A program made the position numbers and the translations under genes. Below are positions 1 to 4,215 of a stretch of 5,976 nt of DNA, in pieces; the stretch's first letter is position 1, and every line of letters starts with the position of its first letter. The stretch is from Patescibacteria group bacterium UBA6257 (lineage in GTDB: Bacteria; Patescibacteriota; Minisyncoccia; UBA6257). The stretch spans positions 1 through 5,976 of the forward strand of contig DJVL01000025.1 in NCBI GenBank assembly GCA_002440845.1, in the 5' to 3' direction. The notes beneath the pieces were generated by a model, which was not told the DNA's origin, searched no databases, and saw only the letters and a list, made by a program, of their open reading frames with translations.

Positions 1-1
1 T

Positions 2-421
2 TTAGAGAATAATGTGGTAATTTTTGATAATTCTACAAAAACAGCTCAAGAAGCAGCTGATCAAATAGGAGTGCAAATTGGTCAGATTGGAAAAAGTATT
101 ATTTTTAAATTGAATAATGAACCAATTTTAGTGATTGCTTCCGGTAAAAATAAAGTTTCTATAGAAAAATTAGAAAAGTTAATAGGAGAAGGAATAGAAA
201 AAGCTGATGCAGATTTTGTTTATGAGAAAACCGGTTTTTCTATTGGCGGCGTCCCTCCTTTTGGGCACAAAGAAAAAATAAAACATATATTTTTAGATAA
301 AGATCTTTTGAATTATCAAGAAATTTGGTGCGCTGCCGGAACGCCATTTTCGGTGTTTAAAATTAGTTCTCAGAGATTGATAGAAATAGCTCAGGCAAAA
401 TTGGCTGATATTAAGGCCTAA
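2..421 (+). CDS. YbaK/EbsC-family aminoacyl-tRNA deacylase, 5' end missing
   Basis: Probable trans-editing enzyme that hydrolyses mischarged aminoacyl-tRNA (Cys-tRNA(Pro) or Ala-tRNA(Pro) type) in the cytoplasm. The visible part covers most of the family fold: TAQEAADQIG, then GQIGKSIIFK with the conserved Lys of the substrate pocket, then the family signature GFSIGGVPPFGHK, and the late block CAAGTPFSVFKIS. The frame is open to the left edge (codons for Leu-Glu-Asn-Asn precede the first GTG at 14). Family members are usually about 155 residues, so I read this as a gene truncated by the window with roughly 15-25 residues missing, not a gene starting at the GTG. It ends with TAA. No terminator follows closely; the next one reading this way is at 805-827. 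The family is certain; the tRNA specificity cannot be told from sequence. Confidence 0.9.
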   Translation, partial: LENNVVIFDNSTKTAQEAADQIGVQIGQIGKSIIFKLNNEPILVIASGKNKVSIEKLEKLIGEGIEKADADFVYEKTGFSIGGVPPFGHKEKIKHIFLDKDLLNYQEIWCAAGTPFSVFKISSQRLIEIAQAKLADIKA

Positions 422-522
422 AAATCGCCTTCAAAGTATTATTAATTGATAATTAAATTATATGAAGAAATTAGATTATTAAGAGATTCATACAGGGTTT
501 TAATTAAGAGGAGCTTGATTAT

Positions 523-568
523 AAAAAAATGCTGCCTCCTTTAGGCCTTGCGGCTTCAAAGAGGCAGC
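523..568 (-). terminator. Intrinsic terminator of the putative small RNA
   Basis: On the minus strand an 8-bp GC-rich stem (568-561 with 538-531) continues through a bulge into TTT/AAA and a GCC-GCAA-GGC cap, followed by A and TTTTTTT (529-523). This is canonical Rho-independent geometry. On the plus strand no T-run follows position 568, so it should act in one direction only. Confidence 0.75.
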
Positions 569-610
569 AGTGGTGTTATTTGTCGGCCTTGCGGCTTTCA
601 AATAACACCA
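523..610 (-). ncRNA. Putative twin-hairpin small RNA (about 88 nt)
   Basis: Read on the minus strand, this has all the parts of a short RNA gene. The 5' hairpin has a perfect 12-bp stem (610-599 with 582-571), a 3x3 internal loop, and a GCC/GGC stem capped by GCAA. Two bases later comes a second hairpin: 8-bp stem GCTGCCTC/GAGGCAGC (568-561 with 538-531), further pairing with small bulges, and the same GCC-GCAA-GGC cap. Then A and seven T (530-523). The two stems differ completely but the 13-base tip is identical (585-597 and 544-556). GCAA is a GNRA tetraloop only on this strand, which fixes the sense. A promoter just upstream places the start near 610, at the first paired base. I do not recognise the family. 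It could instead be a pair of terminator-like hairpins or a REP-like DNA repeat. Confidence 0.55.
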
Positions 611-615
611 TAACC

Positions 616-643
616 AGTTTAGCAGATCTAAAATTTTTGTCAA
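616..643 (-). promoter_or_regulatory. Sigma70-type promoter for the small RNA
   Basis: On the minus strand, a perfect -35 box TTGACA (643-638), a 16-bp spacer ending in TGC, and a -10 box TAAACT (621-616). TG one base before the -10 makes it an extended -10 promoter, which would offset the imperfect hexamer. The expected start is about 609-610, exactly where the 5' hairpin begins. The -35 overlaps one copy of a 13-base direct repeat (628-640). Confidence 0.6.
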
Positions 644-647
644 GGGC

Positions 648-711
648 TTGGGAAGTTTTGGAAGAAATTTTGAGGAAATAGAGCTTCCTAAAACCTTCCT
701 AAAATTTTTGT
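648..711 (-). repeat. Inverted and direct repeats upstream of the small-RNA promoter
   Basis: GGAAG-TTTT-GGAAG (651-664) is an interrupted inverted repeat of CTTCC-T-AAAA-C-CTTCC (684-699), with one extra base at two points. Each arm is itself a 5-bp direct repeat spaced 9 or 11 bp, so four GGAAG/CTTCC half-sites lie within 49 bp. A 13-base direct repeat, CTAAAATTTTTGT, flanks the group at 628-640 and 699-711; the first copy overlaps the promoter -35 and spacer. It could be a regulator-binding region for the small-RNA promoter. As RNA it would be a weak bulged hairpin, so a poor terminator for the plus-strand gene ending at 421 is the alternative. Confidence 0.4.
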
Positions 712-804
712 TGAAAACTAATCGTTTGGCGGTTATTTACCTTTAACTTTAATCTTATTAGATTTTTTGAAATAAACCGGGAAATAATTTAAAGATATAA
801 AAAC

Positions 805-827
805 CCCTCGCTAATGGGTTGCGAGGG
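805..827. terminator. Bidirectional terminator overlapping the hsp20 stop
   Basis: A 7-bp stem CCCTCGC (805-811) / GCGAGGG (821-827) with a 9-base loop. The minus strand continues into GTTTTTATATC, terminating hsp20. The plus strand continues into ATTTTTG, so it also stops rightward transcripts, including any read-through from the deacylase gene ending at 421. The hsp20 stop codon (811-813) begins in the stem and extends into the loop, so the last residues of Hsp20 are encoded by terminator sequence. Confidence 0.85.
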
Positions 828-1260
828 ATTTTTGTTTGTTTTCTTTGACCTTAATTTTGACTTTGGAAGTTGGTTTGATTTCGGCTTTGGGCATTGTGAT
901 TTTGAGAATTCCTTTTTCGTAGGTTGCGTCCACGGCATTCTCCTTAATTGCTACGGGTAATCTTATCATTCTTTCAAACGATCCTTTTCTGATTTCTTTT
1001 CGCCAGTAATCTTTTTCTTTTTCCTCTTTCTTTTCTTCTGTTTCACCGTTTATCCTCAAAACGCCGTTTTCAACCGACACATTGACTTTTTTTGGATCAA
1101 AGTTGGGAAGACTTACTTCGGCAATCACTTCTTTGTCGGTTTCATATACATCCATTGCCGGTGTGGCTATATCTCGGCGAGGAAGCACAGGCAAAAACAA
1201 ATCATCATCTTCAAAAAATTTATCCAAGTCAGAAAAAGGTCTCCAAGGAATTAAAGGCAT
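811..1260 (-). CDS. Hsp20/alpha-crystallin small heat-shock protein
   Basis: ATP-independent holdase that binds unfolding proteins under stress, normally as a cytoplasmic oligomer. The 149-residue length is usual for bacterial members. Residues 1-32 form the short variable N-terminal arm, with MPLIPWRPFSDLDKFFED typical of the family. The alpha-crystallin domain runs from about 34 to 127 (start TPAMDVYETDKEVIAEVSLP; end AVDATYEKGILKITMPK, the family's A-x(4)-GxLxIxxPK signature). A charged loop, EEKKEEKEKDYW (75-86), lies between strands. The C-terminal tail carries the oligomerisation I-x-V motif (I136-K137-V138). The ATG at 1260 gives the expected N-terminus, though no SD precedes it. A strong promoter lies 43 bp upstream. 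No CIRCE operator is visible, so HrcA control is not supported. It is divergently transcribed from the SpeD-like gene. Confidence 0.95.
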   Translation of the reverse strand: MPLIPWRPFSDLDKFFEDDDLFLPVLPRRDIATPAMDVYETDKEVIAEVSLPNFDPKKVNVSVENGVLRINGETEEKKEEKEKDYWRKEIRKGSFERMIRLPVAIKENAVDATYEKGILKITMPKAEIKPTSKVKIKVKENKQKSLATH

Positions 1261-1302
1261 AAATTTATTTATTAAAATTAAGCCGACCTTTATTTATATA
1301 TT

Positions 1303-1331
1303 ATTTTATAAATTTGATTTTGTGGTGTCAA
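1303..1331 (-). promoter_or_regulatory. Sigma70-type promoter of hsp20
   Basis: On the minus strand, perfect -35 TTGACA (1331-1326), a 17-bp spacer and -10 TAAAAT (1308-1303), five of six to consensus. The start would be near 1296, giving a leader of about 36 nt. The near-consensus match suggests a housekeeping-sigma promoter with high basal activity; no heat-shock sigma element is seen. Confidence 0.8.
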
Positions 1332-1351
1332 GAAGTGAAAGACTTTTGGTC

Positions 1352-1379
1352 TTGATTTTGTTCCGGGAAGAGATATAAT
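1352..1379 (+). promoter_or_regulatory. Sigma70-type promoter of the SpeD-like gene
   Basis: -35 TTGATT (1352-1357), 16-bp spacer, perfect -10 TATAAT (1374-1379). The start would be near 1386, with a 5' leader of about 42 nt to the ATG at 1428. It stands back to back with the hsp20 promoter, the two -35 boxes being 20 bp apart. A short dyad AAGAC-N5-GTCTT (1339-1353) between them touches this -35. Confidence 0.75.
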
Positions 1380-1427
1380 ATTACTTATTGTAAAATTTAA
1401 GCAAATTAAAACAATAATAACAAAAAA

Positions 1428-1835
1428 ATGACCAGTGAATTAGAACAAAAAGACGCTAATTATTTAGCTGAATACAGAAATAAAAACCCTTGGGGGTTAA
1501 CCGTATCCATTGATTTAAAAAATTGTAATAAAGATAGCATGGTGGATGCGGAATACATAAAGCAATTTGTTAAAGATTTATGCGAGCTGATTGATATGAA
1601 GAGGTTTGGTGATACTACGGTAGTGAATTTTGGCACCAATGAAAAGGTGTCAGGTTTTTCTATGACTCAATTAATAGAAACTTCTTTAATCTCCGCCCAT
1701 TTTGCCAATGCGTCAAGAGCCATCTATCTTGACGTTTTCAGCTGTAAGGCATTTCCTCCGTATAAAGTAGCTGAGTTTGCCAAAGAAAGGTTTGAAGCTT
1801 CAGAATACGGAATAAACATTAATTTCCGCTACTAG
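1428..1835 (+). CDS. SpeD-like pyruvoyl-dependent decarboxylase homologue, substrate uncertain
   Basis: A homologue of S-adenosylmethionine decarboxylase proenzyme (SpeD), which cleaves itself to make a pyruvoyl cofactor from an internal serine. Residues 76-106 align without gaps to the Thermotoga-type enzyme as I know it: S78 for Ser55, S86 for the pyruvoyl-forming Ser63, H91 for His68, C106 for Cys83; spacing is exact. The DVFSC block around C106 is also typical. Differences: Glu before the catalytic Ser is Thr (E-T-S), and the HTWPE segment is HFANA, so Glu72, which corresponds to the residue that contacts the AdoMet ribose in the human enzyme, is Ala95. SpeD homologues acting on ornithine or arginine are known, so a diamine or agmatine role is plausible. 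No spermidine synthase gene is nearby. The 135-residue length fits the class. The start has no SD but follows the promoter by a sensible leader. The gene stands alone, divergent from hsp20. Confidence 0.8.
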   Translation: MTSELEQKDANYLAEYRNKNPWGLTVSIDLKNCNKDSMVDAEYIKQFVKDLCELIDMKRFGDTTVVNFGTNEKVSGFSMTQLIETSLISAHFANASRAIYLDVFSCKAFPPYKVAEFAKERFEASEYGININFRY

Positions 1836-1852
1836 CCAAGCTTGGAAGGCGA

Positions 1853-1880
1853 TTGACTTTTAGAGATATTATGATATAAT
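1853..1880 (+). promoter_or_regulatory. Promoter of the 1981 gene, with overlapping dyads
   Basis: -35 TTGACT (1853-1858), 16-bp spacer ending in TGA, and perfect -10 TATAAT (1875-1880): an extended -10 promoter, start near 1887. A perfect 7-3-7 inverted repeat, GATATAATTTTTATATC (1873-1889), covers the -10 to the start. A 10-bp palindrome CCAAGCTTGG (1836-1845) sits just upstream of the -35. Both could be operator sites; AT-rich dyads at -10 boxes also arise by chance. Confidence 0.75.
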
Positions 1881-1938
1881 TTTTATATCTTGGAATCAGG
1901 ATATTTTTAGTTCTTTAAAAAATTTTTTGTTTATTGAT

Positions 1939-1976
1939 AAAGGAGGAGATAAAAAGGGAACCGTTAGAGGAGGTGA
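1939..1976 (+). promoter_or_regulatory. Two tandem Shine-Dalgarno sequences; the second sets the start at 1981
   Basis: GAGGAGGTGA (1967-1976) contains a nine-base perfect complement to the usual 16S rRNA 3' end and is correctly spaced from the ATG at 1981. A second SD block, AAAGGAGGAG (1939-1948), lies 28 bases upstream with no start codon at a usable distance. An in-frame TTG at 1927 lies upstream of both, so it is rejected as the start. Confidence 0.85.
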
Positions 1977-1980
1977 GAAG

Positions 1981-2466
1981 ATGAGCAGGAGAATTAATCT
2001 AAGAAGATTTGATAAGCGGATGAGAAGGAAGCATAACGATGCTGTGGGGATGATGGCTTACCCTGAAAATTTAAACAGGGCTTTAAAAATTGAAGAATTG
2101 ACAAAGGAGAAAATATTGTGGGGGCCCAAAAAATTCCCACAATTAAAAAAGAATGGGAAAGAAACCGGCGATCTTCTTCTTGTTTGGTCAAGCTCTCCTT
2201 GGGAATGGGAAATTTTAGTTTTGGAGTTAACCGTGAGCAATTGCAATCCTTTGGCAAAATATTTTCCCCGGTTGGAAATGAGCTATAAATATTTTAAAGC
2301 CCACTGGGAAGAATGGTTTAAAACCATTGGTTTGAACCTACCAGAAGATTATTCGCTTTGGTTAAGAACTGTCGCGGTAAGCTATGGAGGAAAATGTTTT
2401 TGGGAGGAGCCGTATAAGTGCGAAAAAAGAAGTATAATATTTCAGAAAATTGGTGCTAGGAAATAA
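1981..2466 (+). CDS. Hypothetical 161-residue protein, Trp-rich, family unknown
   Basis: I do not recognise a family. The N-terminus is very basic (MSRRINLRRFDKRMRRKH), followed by a mixed alpha/beta region. The centre, GDLLLVWSSSPWEWEILVLE (63-82) plus LTVS, looks like two beta strands with a buried acidic residue at each end (D64, E82). That resembles the D...E-x-K core of PD-(D/E)XK nucleases, but the Lys position is Thr84, so this is only a weak suggestion. An aromatic, probably helical stretch follows (SYKYFKAHWEEWFKTIG, 101-117). Tryptophan is unusually frequent. There is no signal peptide or membrane segment, so it should be cytoplasmic. The gene is monocistronic: own promoter, own SD, own terminator overlapping its 3' end. 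The strong SD predicts higher expression than its neighbours. The basic N-terminus could bind nucleic acid; this is inference. Confidence 0.8.
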   Translation: MSRRINLRRFDKRMRRKHNDAVGMMAYPENLNRALKIEELTKEKILWGPKKFPQLKKNGKETGDLLLVWSSSPWEWEILVLELTVSNCNPLAKYFPRLEMSYKYFKAHWEEWFKTIGLNLPEDYSLWLRTVAVSYGGKCFWEEPYKCEKRSIIFQKIGARK

Positions 2467-2482
2467 AACCGGCACCAATTTT
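2446..2482 (+). terminator. Intrinsic terminator overlapping the 3' end of the 1981 gene
   Basis: An 11-bp perfect stem, AAAATTGGTGC (2446-2456) with GCACCAATTTT (2472-2482), followed by ATTTATAT. The stop codon TAA (2464-2466) is in the loop, so the 5' arm is coding sequence for QKIGA. It is nearly symmetric (A-run before, T-run after) and could also work on the opposite strand. Confidence 0.8.
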
Positions 2483-2563
2483 ATTTATATCAAATCAAAG
2501 GTTATTTTATTTAGATGTTTCAGGGGTATTAAGTTATCCGGCTTCGTACTTGACTTTATTTTT

Positions 2564-2592
2564 TTTAATTTATGCAGTAAAATATATATAAT
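2564..2592 (+). promoter_or_regulatory. Possible promoter for the 2638-4650 gene run
   Basis: A perfect TATAAT (2587-2592) lies in an AT-rich tract, with a poor -35 TTTAAT (2564-2569) at 17 bp. A better -35-like TTGACT (2550-2555) is too far from it; it would pair with TAAAAT (2578-2583) only at 22 bp. A promoter is expected here because a terminator precedes and three co-directional genes follow. The rest of the gap (2483-2549) shows nothing recognisable. Confidence 0.35.
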
Positions 2593-2637
2593 ATATAAAG
2601 AAGGCCAAGTTTTTAAAATTATTTTCTAAATTTATCT

Positions 2638-2769
2638 ATGAAAAAATATATCATTTTATTAATGACTTGGGTTTTAACCATAGGTCTGTTTTTTATTTCC
2701 AATCACTTTTTTGCGTTAACAGCATTGGCGAATGATAATGGCGGAGGACCTTATATTCCTCTTCTTTAA
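2638..2769 (+). CDS. 43-residue micro-protein: signal peptide plus a 12-residue tail
   Basis: ATG-to-TAA frame with classic signal-peptide architecture: MKK, a hydrophobic core (about residues 4-20, YIILLMTWVLTIGLFFI), then ALTALA ending at A31, a good signal peptidase I site (A29-L30-A31). Cleavage would release NDNGGGPYIPLL, a glycine-rich, proline-containing 12-mer. No SD is visible, as for most genes here. The gene sits between a terminator and the next gene, 20 bp before that start codon, so co-transcription is likely. The sharp match to signal-peptide grammar argues that it is translated. It could be a secreted peptide, a small membrane protein if uncleaved, or the residue of a longer exported gene; no continuation of an exported domain was seen in other frames. 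The function is unknown. Confidence 0.55.
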   Translation: MKKYIILLMTWVLTIGLFFISNHFFALTALANDNGGGPYIPLL

Positions 2770-2789
2770 CTTTAACTTTGAATTCAATA

Positions 2790-4154
2790 ATGTTTAATAA
2801 TCAAAAAGACAAAACAACCGCAATTTTGGAATTAGCAGGAAGTATTATTTTAAAATCCGGAGAGGTTATACAAATTCCTGAAACAGCGGCAAAAATTATT
2901 TTAACTCAAGATAGTTTTTCTGTTTTTCCTGAAGGTTGGGGTACTTATTGCTTCACTTATAGGGAAGTAATTGATTTAAACTTTGCGGATTACAGATTTG
3001 AACTTGTTTTTGCCGGCGATAAAAAACTACAAATTTTTAATCTCGGGTATCAATACGAAGATTTTATCAGAATTTTTATCAAATTAAGGAACGAGATGCT
3101 TTTGAAAGACCTTTTATTTCAGGAAACTTTAAAAAAATCCGGGTTTGAGGCCGATTTTGCGTATTTGGATAAATCAGGCGCGGAAAAACAAAAAGGGAGA
3201 GCCGAATTTAAATTTTACCAGACAGCTTTAGTTATTTTGCCCGAGAGGGGAGAACTAATAAGGATTCCTTTCAGCGATATTTTAGAAATAAAAACCGATG
3301 ATTTTCAAATAGTTATTGGCGCTGAATTGGGAGAAAAAATTATTATTTCAAAGCTGGGTGAAAAATTTGATTTATTTAAAAAAACTTTACAGAGTTGCAT
3401 CAATGAAATTTCTTTAAACATTCAGAATTTTATTAAAGGGATTTGGCCGGAAATTGATTTTTCAACCTTGAATAAAATTTCGGGATTGATTAAAGAAGGA
3501 AAAGCAGTGAATAAAAAAGCCATTGAATCAATTTGTCCGGAATTATTTAAACGATTGGAGATGGCCTTAATAAAGACCGAAGCGAAAGAAGAATATGAAT
3601 TCTTAAAATCAATAGGAAAACAGGAGAAAATTTATCTTGGGTTTAAAAAAGGGTTAATGGGAAAATTGACCGGCGATTATTTCTGGTTTTTTATCCCTGT
3701 TTATGACGAGGATAAATCAAAACCCGGTAACGTCATTGCCTTTGAAACGACCGGCGAAAAAGAAACTGGCAGGGCGACTTATTTTTTTAGGATTCTTGGC
3801 CGGAAAGAATACAGAGAAGCTGATAAGACAAAAATTGATGGACAGATTGATGATTTAATTTTAAAAATCAATCGGGGACTCACAGCAATTAATTTTAGAA
3901 GAGAGCCGATTTATCTGCCGGAAGAAAAATTAGAAGAGCCGAATTACGCCAAATATAAATTTTCTATGGCTAAAATTCCGGAAATCAATTTGATGCGAGA
4001 ACTGTTTATTGGCCGGGTTGTTCACCAAGACAATGAGCAATGGCAGAGAGATGTAAAAAATTTGCTTGCTTTTAATATTAACAGCAATGATGATAAAGAA
4101 AAATGGCAAAAAATTGAGGAAGAAAATGAAGCAGGAGGTAAAATAATCAATTAA
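2790..4154 (+). CDS. Hypothetical protein with two PH-like beta modules
   Basis: A 454-residue protein, apparently cytoplasmic (no signal peptide or membrane segment, many Lys/Glu), with no family I can name. Residues 37-102 and 141-206 align without gaps over 66 positions. They share the hydrophobic pattern and anchors such as P-E, D, K-x-I, L-G, F and a final N-E. Each looks like a run of beta strands closed by an amphipathic helix, the layout of bacterial PH-like domains. A helical stretch (about 208-280) follows, then a beta-rich part (KIYLGFKKGLMGKLTG onward, about 280-370) and a charged C-terminus (429-454). PH-like domains often mediate lipid or protein contacts, so a peripheral membrane or scaffold role is possible but unproven. 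I chose ATG 2790 over an in-frame TTG at 2778; neither has an SD. It follows the micro-protein gene by 20 bp and precedes the membrane-anchored gene by 61 bp. Confidence 0.8.
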   Translation: MFNNQKDKTTAILELAGSIILKSGEVIQIPETAAKIILTQDSFSVFPEGWGTYCFTYREVIDLNFADYRFELVFAGDKKLQIFNLGYQYEDFIRIFIKLRNEMLLKDLLFQETLKKSGFEADFAYLDKSGAEKQKGRAEFKFYQTALVILPERGELIRIPFSDILEIKTDDFQIVIGAELGEKIIISKLGEKFDLFKKTLQSCINEISLNIQNFIKGIWPEIDFSTLNKISGLIKEGKAVNKKAIESICPELFKRLEMALIKTEAKEEYEFLKSIGKQEKIYLGFKKGLMGKLTGDYFWFFIPVYDEDKSKPGNVIAFETTGEKETGRATYFFRILGRKEYREADKTKIDGQIDDLILKINRGLTAINFRREPIYLPEEKLEEPNYAKYKFSMAKIPEINLMRELFIGRVVHQDNEQWQRDVKNLLAFNINSNDDKEKWQKIEEENEAGGKIIN

Positions 4155-4215
4155 TTTTGTTAAAACATCTTAAAAGGTCGAGATTAATTTTAATTAAAAA
4201 TCGCAAAATAAAAAA

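Noticed and set aside
531..610. A CRISPR-like or tandem repeat array.
   Set aside because: Only two copies of a 13-base tip, each centred in an unrelated stem; there is no repeat-spacer periodicity.
529..681. A 50-codon plus-strand frame (ATG to TAG) preceded by AGGAG.
   Set aside because: Its first half is the complement of the two small-RNA hairpins, the SD-to-ATG distance is 15 nt, and its composition is not protein-like.
1261..1300. An RNA thermometer or CIRCE element in the hsp20 leader.
   Set aside because: No SD to sequester, no stable hairpin, and no TTAGCACTC-type inverted repeat.
1082..1378. A 98-codon plus-strand frame opposite hsp20.
   Set aside because: It is antisense to a clear Hsp20 gene, has no family features, and runs through both divergent promoters.
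1927..1980. TTG at 1927 as the start of the 161-residue protein.
   Set aside because: It lies upstream of two SD blocks; the ATG at 1981 is perfectly spaced from the stronger one.
1994..2257. Minus-strand frames of 87 and 62 codons opposite the 1981 gene.
   Set aside because: They are shadows of a gene with promoter, SD and terminator on the plus strand.
2778..2789. TTG at 2778 as the start of the PH-like protein.
   Set aside because: An ATG lies four codons downstream; neither has an SD and nothing favours the rare start.
2638..2800. A frameshift joining the micro-gene to the PH-like gene as one exported protein.
   Set aside because: The downstream frame is only open from 2739, its intervening translation is not domain-like, and the PH-like protein looks cytoplasmic.
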